This document shows positions 36,108 through 45,687 of a DNA stretch of 64,000 nucleotides, piece by piece. Below the pieces are notes generated by a model that was given only the letters and a program-made list of their open reading frames with translations, was not told the origin of the DNA and did no database searches. The number at the start of each line of letters is the position of its first letter. Position 1 is the first letter of the stretch. The stretch covers positions 1 to 64,000 of the forward strand of contig JBAZWD010000008.1 in assembly GCA_041660525.1 (NCBI GenBank). Reading direction: 5' to 3'. The DNA comes from JABCZS01 sp041660525. Lineage in GTDB: Bacteria; Pseudomonadota; Gammaproteobacteria; JABCZS01. Position numbers and translations under genes: made by a program.

Positions 36108-36959
36108 TTATTTGGTCTGGTTTTCCATGGACATAAGCCTACGTACGCGCTCTTCTAGCGGTGGATGTGTGGAAAATAAATTCGCTACCTTGCTTGTGGT
36201 TAAGGGATTAACGATAAACAAATGCGCAGAAGTTGGATGTTGCTCAGAAGCAGGCATAGGATGTTGTATATTGCCTTGCTCCAATTTTTGCAAAGCACTC
36301 GCTAACCATTGCGGATGCCCACATAATTGTGCACCGCTTTTATCCGCAGCATATTCACGTGTACGTGATACTGCGAATTGTATTAAAGCTGCCGCAATCG
36401 GCGCTAAAATCATCATTAAAATAGAAGCCAAGGCATTGCCTTGTTGCTGCTGTCTATTACCAAATATCATGGCCATTTGTGCCATATTGGCTAACATACC
36501 AATCGCACCTGCTAGGGTTGCAGAAATTGTACTGATTAATGTGTCATGGTTAATCACATGAGAAATTTCATGCGCCATCACGCCGGTTAATTCTTCATTA
36601 TTTAATAGCTTTAAAATCCCTTCGGTTGCAGCTACTGCAGCATGCTGTGGATTGCGGCCCGTAGCAAAAGCATTAGGTGCATCTGTAGGAATAATATACG
36701 TTTTAGGCATCGGAATATTGGCTTGTTTAGCAAGCGCTTCTACGATGCGATAAAATTCCGGAGCGGTATTAGCATCGACTTCACGGGCTTTATAAAGTTT
36801 TAAAACAATTTTATCGGAGAACCAATACGCGCCAAAATTCATGACTAAGGCAAATCCAGCAGCCATGACCAAACCACCACGGCCGCCTAATAATTGGCCA
36901 ATCACTAAGAATACAGCTGTTAAAGCGGCTAATAAAATAAATGTGCGTGTCATTCCCAT
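36108..36959 (-). CDS. htpX: Membrane zinc metalloprotease HtpX
   Basis: The protein has 283 residues. Two N-terminal membrane segments (about 5-40) precede the zinc motif HEISHVINHD, and two more follow (about 150-200). The third ligand lies in REYAADKSGAQLC. HtpX degrades misfolded membrane proteins. The AAGGA ribosome site lies inside the end of the RND pump gene, overlapping it by 10 bp, so the two are co-transcribed. Confidence 0.94.
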   Translation of the reverse strand: MGMTRTFILLAALTAVFLVIGQLLGGRGGLVMAAGFALVMNFGAYWFSDKIVLKLYKAREVDANTAPEFYRIVEALAKQANIPMPKTYIIPTDAPNAFATGRNPQHAAVAATEGILKLLNNEELTGVMAHEISHVINHDTLISTISATLAGAIGMLANMAQMAMIFGNRQQQQGNALASILMMILAPIAAALIQFAVSRTREYAADKSGAQLCGHPQWLASALQKLEQGNIQHPMPASEQHPTSAHLFIVNPLTTSKVANLFSTHPPLEERVRRLMSMENQTK

Positions 36960-39900
36960 GATTTTTTCCTTGATAAAAAGCTATAGGCTATCGGGACTAC
37001 TAATAATGAAAATAGCGTACCAATGATCATTCCGCCAACAATTACCCAACCCATTTGTTGCCTGGAAACTGCGCCCGCACCGGTTGCGATCGCTAAAGGT
37101 AATGCACCTAATGCAGTGGCACCGGTTGTCATTAAAATAGGACGAATCCGCATTACTGAAGCTTCAACAATAGATTCATAAAATGCTTTGCCTTCACGTT
37201 GCAATGAATTTGCAAATTCTGTGATTAAAATACCATGTTTGGTAATCAAACCTATCAAAGTCACAAAACCAATTTGCGTATATAAATTATTGGTACCTCC
37301 GGTGATATGCAATAATAAAACCGCACCTAAAATTGAGAACGGAACGGTTAACATAATCACTAAAGGATCTGCAAAACTTTCAAATTGCGCGGCCAATGCT
37401 AAGTAAATAAAAACCAAGGCCAAAATAACGGTAAATATCATCTCACCACTGGAAGTTGTATAATCACGCGTTAAACCTTCCCAAGTATATTTAGCCGTTT
37501 CCGGTAAAACTTGCGGCGCTAAGGTTTCAATATACTCGACAGCTTCACCCATGCTATAACCTGGATTTAAATTAGCCGTTAAAGTTGCTGAACGTAAGCG
37601 ATTATAGTGCGGCAGACTATCGGCTTTTACGACGGATTTTGCAGTTACTAAAGAAGATAGCGGCACCATCGTGCCATCGCGTGCGCGCACATACACACTT
37701 TGCAATTGAGACGGTGCTTGTCTATTGATTTCAGGCATTTGCACCATGACTTCATAACTCTCGCCGGCCATGTCTAAATTCGTAATATTACGACCGGCCA
37801 CCATGATATTAATCGTGTCATTAATTTCTTCTGGGGTAATGCCTAAATTAGCCGCTAATTCTCGATCAATGCTCACTGCAATTTGTTGGCTGTCCATTTT
37901 CAAACTGCTTTCCACACTGTTCAAACCGGGATATTTTTCCAATTGCGCGACCAAATTATCCATGACATTGCCAAGGTCCGCGTAACTACCCGAGATTTGC
38001 ACCACCATTTCAATGGGATTATCACCGCCACTACTGGATACAGGCGGTAAATCTAAGGCAAAAGCACGAATACCTGGAATTGAAATTAATTGCATTTGAA
38101 TGGAGTTAATAATTTCCGATTGACTGCGATCCCTATCCCCCCAGTCTTTTAATAACGTAAAAATAATCCCTTGCGTGGGTGTAGGAAATCCAGCTACAGA
38201 AACTATCCCTGAATTTTCAGGAATTTGTTCTAAAACTTTAACCGCTTGCGCAATATGTTCTTCGGTATAACTAAAACTAGAACCTGTCGGCGCAGCCAAT
38301 ACAGTCAGGATCGCACCCGAATCTTCAATCGGCGCTAATTCTTGTTTTAACGTCGTAAATAAACCAACACCAATAACCGCTACAATTAAGAAAATACCTA
38401 CGACCCAATAACGTTTACCTAAAGCAAAATATAAAAATTGACGGTATTTTTTAAATAAGGATTCAAATCCATGTTCCAAACGTTGTTGATAGCGATTTAA
38501 ACTGCCCACTGGTTTTAATAAATAAGCACACATCATAGGCGATAATGTCAGCGCGACAAATCCGGATATTAATACCGCGCCCGCGAGAGTAAATGCAAAC
38601 TCACGGAAAATATCCCCAGTTAAACCTTTTGTAAAACCTATCGGTGCGTAAACGGCCGCAAGTGTAATGGTCATTGCAACAATTGCAAATGCAATTTCTG
38701 TGCTGCCTTTTATGGCTGCAGCAACGGGTTTCAACCCTTCTTCAATATGACGAAACACATTCTCCAACATCACAATCGCATCATCCACGACTAAACCAAT
38801 CGCCAACACTAACGCTAACAATGTCATGGTATTGATCGTGTAACCCAGGAAATAAATAACACCAAACGTTGCGCCTAAACATAATGGAATTGTAATAATA
38901 GGAATGATAGTGGAACGAATGGATCCTAAAAATCCAAAGACCACGAGCACCACTAACGCGATGGCTTCCAAAATAGTTTTATACACTTGCTTAATGGATT
39001 CATCGATAAATAAAGCTTCATCATAAGCAACACCCGCGCGCATACCTTGCGGTAAATTACGGTTAATAATTTCTAAGCGCTTATTGGCTTCTCGCGAAAT
39101 ATCAACAGGATTAGCCGTTGCTTGTGGAATTAAAGCCAAAATGATCGCAGCATTGCCATTAATATAAACCGCATTATCATCTTCCAGCGCGCCCATTTCA
39201 ATGTTGGCAACATCGCTTAAACGAATCAAGCTACCATTTTCATCACGAATAATGAGATGTTGAAATTCATCCACATGTTTTAATTTTGTATCCGTAGAAA
39301 TTGGATAATCACGCGTAGTACTTTCTATGCTACCGCCGGGCAGCGTTTGATTTTGTTCTTCAAGCATGGTGGCAATATCATCTGCAGTGACATTACGTGC
39401 GGCCATTTTTGCAGGATCTAACCACACACGTACGGAATAATCGCGACGACCAAATACTTGCACACGCGCAACGCCTTGGATTTGTTCAAAGTCAGCACGC
39501 ACATAACGTTCTATGTAATCTGTTAATTCTAAGGCGCTGCGCTTTTCATCATTAAAACCAATGAAAATTGTAGGACTAGTATTGGGGTCGGCTTTACTTA
39601 AAATGGGATCTTCAGCGTCTTCAGGCATAAATCCTCGTACCGCGCTTAATTGATCGCGCACGTCATTTAAACCTTCGCCAATATCATAATTAGGTTGAAA
39701 GCGAATGGTGATATCACTTGCGCCTTCATAACTATTAGATAAAATCGCATCGATGCCTTCAACGCCTGTTAAACGATTTTCAATTCGGGTGGTAATTTCT
39801 TCTTCGATGAGATCAGCGCTGGCACCTAAATAAACCGTTTCAATGTTTGCCACAAATTGTTCAGTCACCGGCAATTGACGCACGGCTAAACGTTCAAAGC

Positions 39901-39982
39901 CGACAAGGCCAATGATGACCAATAAAACGTTAATCACGACCGCAAATACGGGACGCTTAATACAAATCTCAGGTAATTGCAC
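36950..39982 (-). CDS. RND efflux pump permease (AcrB/MexB family)
   Basis: The protein has 1010 residues with the 12-segment RND plan: one N-terminal helix, a large periplasmic domain, a block of membrane segments with GLVVDDAIVMLENV (proton-relay Asp pair), a second periplasmic domain and a final block. The start LPEICIKRPVFAVVINVLLVIIGLVGF is typical of the MexK/AcrB-like HAE1 group. It lies between the adaptor gene and htpX. No outer-membrane channel gene is adjacent, so a TolC-type partner must lie elsewhere. Confidence 0.93.
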   Translation of the reverse strand: MQLPEICIKRPVFAVVINVLLVIIGLVGFERLAVRQLPVTEQFVANIETVYLGASADLIEEEITTRIENRLTGVEGIDAILSNSYEGASDITIRFQPNYDIGEGLNDVRDQLSAVRGFMPEDAEDPILSKADPNTSPTIFIGFNDEKRSALELTDYIERYVRADFEQIQGVARVQVFGRRDYSVRVWLDPAKMAARNVTADDIATMLEEQNQTLPGGSIESTTRDYPISTDTKLKHVDEFQHLIIRDENGSLIRLSDVANIEMGALEDDNAVYINGNAAIILALIPQATANPVDISREANKRLEIINRNLPQGMRAGVAYDEALFIDESIKQVYKTILEAIALVVLVVFGFLGSIRSTIIPIITIPLCLGATFGVIYFLGYTINTMTLLALVLAIGLVVDDAIVMLENVFRHIEEGLKPVAAAIKGSTEIAFAIVAMTITLAAVYAPIGFTKGLTGDIFREFAFTLAGAVLISGFVALTLSPMMCAYLLKPVGSLNRYQQRLEHGFESLFKKYRQFLYFALGKRYWVVGIFLIVAVIGVGLFTTLKQELAPIEDSGAILTVLAAPTGSSFSYTEEHIAQAVKVLEQIPENSGIVSVAGFPTPTQGIIFTLLKDWGDRDRSQSEIINSIQMQLISIPGIRAFALDLPPVSSSGGDNPIEMVVQISGSYADLGNVMDNLVAQLEKYPGLNSVESSLKMDSQQIAVSIDRELAANLGITPEEINDTINIMVAGRNITNLDMAGESYEVMVQMPEINRQAPSQLQSVYVRARDGTMVPLSSLVTAKSVVKADSLPHYNRLRSATLTANLNPGYSMGEAVEYIETLAPQVLPETAKYTWEGLTRDYTTSSGEMIFTVILALVFIYLALAAQFESFADPLVIMLTVPFSILGAVLLLHITGGTNNLYTQIGFVTLIGLITKHGILITEFANSLQREGKAFYESIVEASVMRIRPILMTTGATALGALPLAIATGAGAVSRQQMGWVIVGGMIIGTLFSLLVVPIAYSFLSRKKSWE

Positions 39983-39984
39983 GA

Positions 39985-41058
39985 CTAAACCTCTTTGTTT
40001 TCAGTAAATAGTTCAACAGTGGCACCATCACGTAATTTTTCTTGACCGCGTGTAACAACTACATCTTCTGGATTTAAGCCTTTTTCGATATAAACAAATC
40101 CTTTAACACGTGAAGCAATTTCAACATTCACGCTACTTGCTTTGTTATCTTTAACAACATACACACGATAGCCTTCTACTGTGGGTAATAAACTTTCTTC
40201 AGGAATTTTAATACCATTAGCTTCATAGCCTAAAATATTGGTTAACTTTACAGAAAGTCCTGGCGCTAAATTGCCATTGGCATTATCAATCAAAGCTTCC
40301 ATCGCAAGTGTACGTGAGCTCGCTTCAATGCTTGGTGAAATAAAATTTACAGTGCCCTGGAAGGTTTCATCTGGATAAGCGCTCGTAGTGAGCGAAACCG
40401 TTTGCCCGAGTTGTACTTGACTTAGAAATTGCTCTGAAACTTTGTATTGTAAAATTAAACGGGAACGATCAACGATGGGCACTAAAGTTTGCCCTATCGT
40501 TACGTATTGTCCCAAGCTTAATAAATTTTCACCTAATATGCCGTCAAAAGGAGCTTTGATTAAAGTTTTTGCTACATCCGCTTTTGCAATTTCAAGTTGT
40601 GCAAGGCTAACATCGAGTGTGGCTTTTGCTCTGTCGACTTCTTGTGTTGAAACGGCTTTGCGCGCCAATAAACTTTCATTGCGTTTATAGTCAACGGTAT
40701 TTAATTCAACTTCTGCTTGTGCTTGGGCCAATAAAGCTTGCTCGAGTGAATCATCAATACGAATTAAAGGATCACCTTTTTTTACGCTTTGACCTTGGGT
40801 AAAAAATAATTCAGTAATAGAACCTTCTACTTCGCTGGCAATTAACGCAGCATCAATCGCACGCAAGCTACCAAAGACTTCTATGATTCTGGGAATATCT
40901 TCAACCACAACTTTTGTAGTTGAAACTAAAACGGTAGGCTCCCCGCCCATTTGAGGTGCTGCGCTGGGTCCATGCCATTTATTAAATGAAAAATAAACCA
41001 ATAAAGCTGCAATAAGCAAACCGCTGATGAGACGTTTATGGTGATAATATTTTGTCAT
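39985..41058 (-). CDS. RND efflux periplasmic adaptor (membrane fusion protein)
   Basis: The protein has 357 residues with an N-terminal membrane anchor (about 10-24) and no lipobox. Biotinyl-lipoyl parts (GSITELFFTQGQSVKKGDPLIRID and KAPFDGILGENLLSLGQYV) flank a short hairpin. The pump partner follows after 2 bp. An AAGGAG ribosome site precedes the ATG. It is divergent from dapD. Confidence 0.92.
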   Translation of the reverse strand: MTKYYHHKRLISGLLIAALLVYFSFNKWHGPSAAPQMGGEPTVLVSTTKVVVEDIPRIIEVFGSLRAIDAALIASEVEGSITELFFTQGQSVKKGDPLIRIDDSLEQALLAQAQAEVELNTVDYKRNESLLARKAVSTQEVDRAKATLDVSLAQLEIAKADVAKTLIKAPFDGILGENLLSLGQYVTIGQTLVPIVDRSRLILQYKVSEQFLSQVQLGQTVSLTTSAYPDETFQGTVNFISPSIEASSRTLAMEALIDNANGNLAPGLSVKLTNILGYEANGIKIPEESLLPTVEGYRVYVVKDNKASSVNVEIASRVKGFVYIEKGLNPEDVVVTRGQEKLRDGATVELFTENKEV

Positions 41059-41086
41059 TGCCCACTCCTTGATTTATCGATACAAT
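41058..41086 (+). promoter_or_regulatory. Promoter of dapD, predicted leaderless
   Basis: TTGCCC (41058-41063), 17 nt and TACAAT (41081-41086) form a sigma70-like promoter. The ATG at 41094 follows after 7 nt with no Shine-Dalgarno sequence. The region also overlaps the ribosome site of the divergent RND adaptor gene. Confidence 0.5.
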
Positions 41087-41093
41087 ATTCATT

Positions 41094-41912
41094 ATGAAAA
41101 ATTTGCAACTGACTATAGAAACATTATTTGAGGCACGCCAAACGCTGACTCAAGAAACAATTACTGCTGAACAACGTGATGCGATTATCAAAGCGATAGA
41201 ACTGTTAAACACAGGTCGCGCGCGTGTGGCTGAGCCTAGCCATGATGGTTGGCAGGTCAATCAATGGCTGAAAAAAGCCGTGTTATTATACTTTCGCATG
41301 TTCGATAACCAACGCATAGACGGCCATTTTACGCAATTCTATGATAAAGTGCCACTGAAATATGTGAATCAAAGCGAAGAAGAATTAAAAGAAAGTGGTG
41401 TGCGCATAGTGCCGCCTGCATGTGCACGTTATGGTAGTTTTATCGCTAAGAATACTATCTTAATGCCTTCGTATGTGAACATTGGTGCCTACATTGATTC
41501 CGGTTCCATGATTGATACTTGGGCGACTGTTGGATCCTGCGCCCAAATTGGTAAAAATGTGCATTTATCCGGTGGCGTGGGGATTGGTGGTGTACTTGAA
41601 CCTTTACAAGCCAACCCTACGATTATTGAAGACGATTGCTTTATCGGCGCACGTTCAGAAGTTGTGGAAGGCGTGATTGTTGGAAAAGGATCGGTTATTT
41701 CTATGGGTGTATATTTAGGGCAAAGCACAAAAATTTATAATCGCGCAACCGGCGAAATTAGCTACGGAAAAATTCCGCCCTATAGCGTCGTTGTTTCCGG
41801 TACCTTACCCGCAAAAGATAACAGCCACAGTTTATATTGCGCAGTCATTGTTAAACAAGTCGATGCACAAACACGTTCAAAAACTCAATTGAATGAATTG
41901 TTAAGGGATTAA
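41094..41912 (+). CDS. dapD: Tetrahydrodipicolinate N-succinyltransferase DapD
   Basis: The protein has 272 residues with a left-handed beta-helix of hexapeptide repeats (about 105-235), including VRIVPPACARYGSFIAKNTILMPSYVNIGAYID and FIGARSEVVEGVIVGKGSVISMGVYLG. It succinylates the lysine/diaminopimelate precursor, needed for peptidoglycan. It is followed by dapE after 3 bp. Confidence 0.96.
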   Translation: MKNLQLTIETLFEARQTLTQETITAEQRDAIIKAIELLNTGRARVAEPSHDGWQVNQWLKKAVLLYFRMFDNQRIDGHFTQFYDKVPLKYVNQSEEELKESGVRIVPPACARYGSFIAKNTILMPSYVNIGAYIDSGSMIDTWATVGSCAQIGKNVHLSGGVGIGGVLEPLQANPTIIEDDCFIGARSEVVEGVIVGKGSVISMGVYLGQSTKIYNRATGEISYGKIPPYSVVVSGTLPAKDNSHSLYCAVIVKQVDAQTRSKTQLNELLRD

Positions 41913-41915
41913 AAA

Positions 41916-43052
41916 ATGCTCGATGCGGCCACCCTGCTTTCGCAACTCATCGCGTGTCCTTCGATCACGCCTGATGATGCTAATTGCCAACAAATTTTAA
42001 AAAAACATTTAGAAGCCTTAGGATTTTCGATTACCGATCTTCCTTGTAAAAAAGTCAGTAATTTTTGGGCTAAACGTGGTAATGCCGAACCCTTATTTGT
42101 TTTTGCAGGTCATACCGATGTGGTTACACCTGGTGATAAAAACTCTTGGCAATTTGACCCATTTCAAGCCACAACGCAAGACGGTTATATTTACGGTCGC
42201 GGCGCACAAGACATGAAAGGTCCGCTCGCGGCAATGATTATTGCATGCGAAAAATTTATTAAACAATATCCTGAGCATCGCGGCAGCATAGCCTTTTTAA
42301 TTACCAGTGGTGAAGAAGGTCATGATTACATGGATGGCACGCCCCATGTCATGAATTATTTAGCCTCTGAAGCAGAAAAAATTACTTACTGCGTGGTTGG
42401 TGAACCTTCTTGTCAAAAACAATTAGGTGATACTATTCGTCATGGTCGGCGTGGATCTTTGCATGGATATTTAATTGTGAGCGGCAAGCAAGGTCATGTT
42501 GCTTATCATCATTTAGCTGACAATCCCATACACCGCGCAATACCTGCAATTCAAAAATTAATTCAAACCAAGTGGGATGAAGGCAATGCTGATTTTGGTC
42601 CAACCAGTTTACAAATCACCAGCATTGAAAGTGGTCAATTTGGTGAAAATAATAATGTGATTCCACATGAATTAAAATTACAATTTAATTTTCGTTATTC
42701 ACCTTTATCTGACGAAAACACTATTAAAAATAATGTTGAAAAAATATTAAATGAGCATGGTTTAAACTATGCATTAACTTGGGAACTCTCGGGCAAACCT
42801 TTTATAACTGTTGATAGCAGTTTGCGACAAGCAGCAGTAGCTGCGGTTCAAAAAGTGATGAATATTACCCCGGAATTTTCAACCGGTGGTGGCACATCGG
42901 ATGCACGCTTTATTGCACCCACGGGCGCGCAAGTTATCGAATTGGGTGTTTGCAATGATAGAATCCATCAAATCAATGAAAGAGTCAGCATTCAAGAACT
43001 CGAACAACTCTCGCAGATTTATTACTTATTATTAGAGTTATTACTTGTGTAA
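41916..43052 (+). CDS. dapE: Succinyl-diaminopimelate desuccinylase DapE
   Basis: The protein has 378 residues of M20 peptidase fold. Metal and catalytic sites are seen in FAGHTDVVTPGD, GRGAQDMKGPLAAM (Asp), TSGEEGHDYMDG (Glu pair), VGEPS and the late His in CNDRIHQINERV. It acts after DapD in diaminopimelate synthesis. An AAGGGA ribosome site lies 8 nt before the ATG. Confidence 0.96.
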   Translation: MLDAATLLSQLIACPSITPDDANCQQILKKHLEALGFSITDLPCKKVSNFWAKRGNAEPLFVFAGHTDVVTPGDKNSWQFDPFQATTQDGYIYGRGAQDMKGPLAAMIIACEKFIKQYPEHRGSIAFLITSGEEGHDYMDGTPHVMNYLASEAEKITYCVVGEPSCQKQLGDTIRHGRRGSLHGYLIVSGKQGHVAYHHLADNPIHRAIPAIQKLIQTKWDEGNADFGPTSLQITSIESGQFGENNNVIPHELKLQFNFRYSPLSDENTIKNNVEKILNEHGLNYALTWELSGKPFITVDSSLRQAAVAAVQKVMNITPEFSTGGGTSDARFIAPTGAQVIELGVCNDRIHQINERVSIQELEQLSQIYYLLLELLLV

Positions 43053-43067
43053 GCCTAATTCTGTTTA

Positions 43068-43073
43068 TATAAT
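43068..43073 (+). promoter_or_regulatory. -10 box (TATAAT) of the porin-remnant gene
   Basis: TATAAT ends 6 nt before the ATG at 43080; TTGTGT lies 17 nt upstream (43045-43050). No Shine-Dalgarno sequence is present. The fact that the remnant still has a good promoter differs from the two intact copies, which have an AAGGA ribosome site. Confidence 0.5.
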
Positions 43074-43079
43074 CAATGT

Positions 43080-43349
43080 ATGCGTAAATTAATTCACATT
43101 TTATTTTTCTTCAGTTTTGCTGCGCAAGCCCAGCAAATGGTGACCGTGCCTGAGCTTGAAGGTGGCTTTACAGCTTCTGTCGGCGGATTTTATGCAACGC
43201 CTTCCACGACGAATCAAAACCATAATTTTTCTAATGACAACATCAATAACAACAATGCTGATCGCCAATTTGGCACTCAAGGTTCTGTAGGCTATATTTT
43301 TGACAACTCCCCTAATAGCGTTGAAATCTCTAATCGACGTATTAATTAA
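43080..43349 (+). pseudogene. Truncated member of the tandem outer-membrane protein family
   Basis: The 89-residue reading frame starts with a signal peptide (HILFFFSFAAQA) and then PELEGGFTASVGGFYATPST, matching PTLEGGFEAMIGGFLAVPST of the two intact genes downstream; further on GSVGYIFDNSPNSVEISNRR matches AAIGYVFPETANAIELSWRN. It stops there, at about residue 85 of 345. Only 31 bp follow before the shared upstream sequence of the next copy begins, so the rest was deleted rather than frameshifted. A secreted peptide might still be made. Confidence 0.7.
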
Positions 43350-43431
43350 TGCTTTCTTCCTTGTTTTAAAAAAAAAACTCTCTATTCTTCTTTAAATAAG
43401 CAACTTCAATTTTTAAAACAAGGATGAAACT

Positions 43432-44469
43432 ATGAAACGGAATAAACTATTTCTGTACTCTTTAACTTCTCTAGCCGTTATAGCTTCTAGCGCGGTATCT
43501 GCGCAAGAAATTGCAACAGCACCTACGCTCGAAGGTGGTTTTGAAGCCATGATCGGGGGATTCTTAGCTGTTCCTAGCACAGATAACACCGCTTATTACA
43601 CCGACCATAGTTCTGACAACAGCCAAGCATTAACCACTGACGGTCAATATGAAGTAGGAATTCAAGCTGCGATTGGTTATGTATTCCCAGAAACTGCTAA
43701 TGCTATTGAATTGTCCTGGCGCAACTATGATAGCTCCGCTAATAACTCTGACTCATTTATACCTAGTTCATCCCAGCAGATACTTGCTAATGGCGATCAA
43801 AAAAATTCTTATGAAGATTGGGATTTAATGATTAGTCAATTTTTAGATATAGGCACTCACGTACAAATGCGTTTTCTAGGCGGCATATCATACTTATCTG
43901 ATCTTGATCAAACCAATAAAAGCACTGTTAATAATATCCACTTCAATGGCGGCTCCTGCAAAGAGAAATCACAACCCGCGTGTTCAACTTCTGCAAATGA
44001 ATATCAAGAATTCGACAGCAGTTACAAAGGCTTAGGACCACGTGTTGGCATCGATGGCCGTTATGATTTTGGTGACGACATAGAAGGATTTGGTATCGTC
44101 GGGGGCTTCTCTGTGGCTTACTTCCTTGGAAATTTAGATACATCATCATATGGCTCAGAAACTCGAACTATGACAGATGACACTGGCACTATCGTTGACA
44201 CTGAATTTGTATTTGAAGGTAGCAATACCAACACTAACTCTAACCATGCTGTAACTAATCTTAGAGCTAACCTAGGTGTTGATTATGTTTACTTCTTTGA
44301 TAATGAAGAATTATCAACCCTAGGTTTAGAGTTGGGTTATGAAGTCGATACCTATATAGACGGTGTTGGTCAATCATACAGCAATCCAGGCACTCAAGCA
44401 GGACAAACATTGTATACATCTAATGTTACCTTCAGCGGTCCGTACTTGAATCTTAAAGGTGTGTTCTAA
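43432..44469 (+). CDS. Outer-membrane beta-barrel protein, tandem copy 1
   Basis: The protein has 345 residues with a signal peptide cut after AVSA (about residue 24). The mature part has alternating strands rich in Tyr and Gly and ends in a C-terminal Phe (YLNLKGVF), the classic outer-membrane signal. Two Cys in CKEKSQPAC form a likely disulfide in an external loop. It resembles the Lpg1974/MOMP-like porin families of Legionellales in layout, but the family name is uncertain. AAGGA is well placed before the ATG. It differs from copy 2 mainly in four short segments that look like surface loops. Confidence 0.8.
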   Translation: MKRNKLFLYSLTSLAVIASSAVSAQEIATAPTLEGGFEAMIGGFLAVPSTDNTAYYTDHSSDNSQALTTDGQYEVGIQAAIGYVFPETANAIELSWRNYDSSANNSDSFIPSSSQQILANGDQKNSYEDWDLMISQFLDIGTHVQMRFLGGISYLSDLDQTNKSTVNNIHFNGGSCKEKSQPACSTSANEYQEFDSSYKGLGPRVGIDGRYDFGDDIEGFGIVGGFSVAYFLGNLDTSSYGSETRTMTDDTGTIVDTEFVFEGSNTNTNSNHAVTNLRANLGVDYVYFFDNEELSTLGLELGYEVDTYIDGVGQSYSNPGTQAGQTLYTSNVTFSGPYLNLKGVF

Positions 44470-44488
44470 GCTGATACTTGTGTGAAAT

Positions 44489-44515
44489 AAAAAAGGGGCT
44501 TCATGCCCCTTTTTT
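44489..44515 (+). terminator. Rho-independent terminator after OMP copy 1
   Basis: AAAAAAGGGGC, loop TTCAT, GCCCCTTTTTT forms an 11-bp perfect stem with a U-tract, 20 bp after the stop codon. The A-tract on the other side would let it work in both directions. Confidence 0.9.
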
Positions 44516-44588
44516 ATTTGTTATTTTCACAAAACATTCTATTCTTCTTTAAATAAGCAACTTCAATTTTTAAAACAAGGATGAAACT

Positions 44589-45641
44589 ATGAAACGGAAT
44601 AAACTATTTCTGTACTCTTTAACTTCTCTAGCCGTTATCGCTTCTAGCGCAGTGTCTGCGCAAGAAATTGCAACAGCACCTACGCTTGAAGGTGGCTTTG
44701 AAGCCATGATCGGGGGATTCTTAGCTGTTCCTAGCACAGATAGCACAGCTTATTACACTAACTCGTCCGATCCTGAATCGCCCACTGTAAACAGTTCAGC
44801 ATTAACCACTGACGGTCAATACGAAGTAGGGATTCAAGCTGCGATTGGTTATGTATTCCCAGAAACTGCCAATGCTATTGAATTGTCTTGGCGCAACTAT
44901 GATAGCTCCGCTAATAATTCTGACTCATTTTTAGTAACCGGCGACTTCGATGAAATACTTGTTAATGGCGATCAAAAAAATTCTTATGAAGATTGGGATT
45001 TAATGATTAGTCAATTTTTAGATATAGGCACTCACGTGCAAATGCGTTTTCTAGGCGGCATATCATACTTATCTGATCTTGATCAAACCAATAAAAGCAC
45101 TACTAACGGGATCAATCTAGGTGGTGGCGCCTGTGCTCTATCGCAACCCGCGTGTTCAACTTCTACAAATGACTATCAAGAATTCGACAGTAGTTACAGA
45201 GGCTTGGGGCCACGTGTTGGCATCGATGGCCGTTATGACTTTGGTGACGACATAGAAGGATTTGGTATCGTCGGTGGATTCTCTGTAGCTTACTTCCTTG
45301 GAAATTTAGATACATCATCATATCGCTCAGAAACTGAAACTGTTACAAATGACACTGGCACTATCGTTGACACTGAATTTGTAAGTGCGCACAGCAATAC
45401 TAATACCAACTCTAACCATGCTGTAACTAATCTTAGAGCTAATCTAGGCGTTGATTATGTTTACTTCTTTGATAATGAAGAATTATCAACCCTAGGTTTA
45501 GAGTTAGGTTATGAAGTCGATACCTATATAGACGGTGTTGGTCAATCATACGGCAATCCAGGCGTTCAAGCAGGACAAACATTGTATACATCTAATGTTA
45601 CATTCAGCGGTCCGTACTTGAATCTTAAAGGTGCATTCTAA
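44589..45641 (+). CDS. Outer-membrane beta-barrel protein, tandem copy 2
   Basis: The protein has 350 residues, with signal peptide and C-terminal strand identical to copy 1 except the last residues (LKGAF). Differences cluster at four places: after about residue 52 (NSSDPESPTVNSS), near 115 (LVTGDFDEILVNG), near 180 (GINLGGGACALSQPAC) and near 235 (RSETETVTNDTG). The two loop cysteines are kept. Clustered change in otherwise identical genes points to selection or gene conversion. Confidence 0.8.
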   Translation: MKRNKLFLYSLTSLAVIASSAVSAQEIATAPTLEGGFEAMIGGFLAVPSTDSTAYYTNSSDPESPTVNSSALTTDGQYEVGIQAAIGYVFPETANAIELSWRNYDSSANNSDSFLVTGDFDEILVNGDQKNSYEDWDLMISQFLDIGTHVQMRFLGGISYLSDLDQTNKSTTNGINLGGGACALSQPACSTSTNDYQEFDSSYRGLGPRVGIDGRYDFGDDIEGFGIVGGFSVAYFLGNLDTSSYRSETETVTNDTGTIVDTEFVSAHSNTNTNSNHAVTNLRANLGVDYVYFFDNEELSTLGLELGYEVDTYIDGVGQSYGNPGVQAGQTLYTSNVTFSGPYLNLKGAF

Positions 45642-45660
45642 GCTGATACTTGTGTGAAAT

Positions 45661-45687
45661 AAAAAAGGGGCCTCGCGCCCTTTTTTT
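45661..45687 (+). terminator. Terminator after OMP copy 2
   Basis: The A-tract and T-tract and three G-C pairs of the copy 1 terminator remain, but the stem has changed to GGGGCCTCGCGCCC, giving a bulge. It should still fold. It meets the 3' end of tsaB from the other strand. Confidence 0.75.

Larger units (their letters stand above)
43381..44516 (+). repeat. First copy of tandem duplication (outer-membrane protein gene with flanks)
   Basis: The unit runs from TCTATTCTTC upstream of the gene through its terminator and recurs with an offset of 1157 bp at its 5' end. The 51 bp before the ATG, the signal-peptide region and the 3' end are nearly identical in both copies; differences are clustered within the reading frames. 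Confidence 0.85.
44538..45687 (+). repeat. Second copy of tandem duplication (outer-membrane protein gene with flanks)
   Basis: The same unit as at 43381-44516, beginning TCTATTCTTC and ending in the shared terminator region. It is 14-15 bp longer because of small in-frame insertions in the variable segments. Confidence 0.85.

Noticed and set aside
43349..43432. Frameshifted continuation of the porin remnant
   Set aside because: Only 31 bp remain before the shared upstream region of the next copy and no family sequence is found in other frames, so deletion fits better.
43381..45687. CRISPR-like or satellite repeat
   Set aside because: Two long copies with protein-coding content, not short repeats with spacers.
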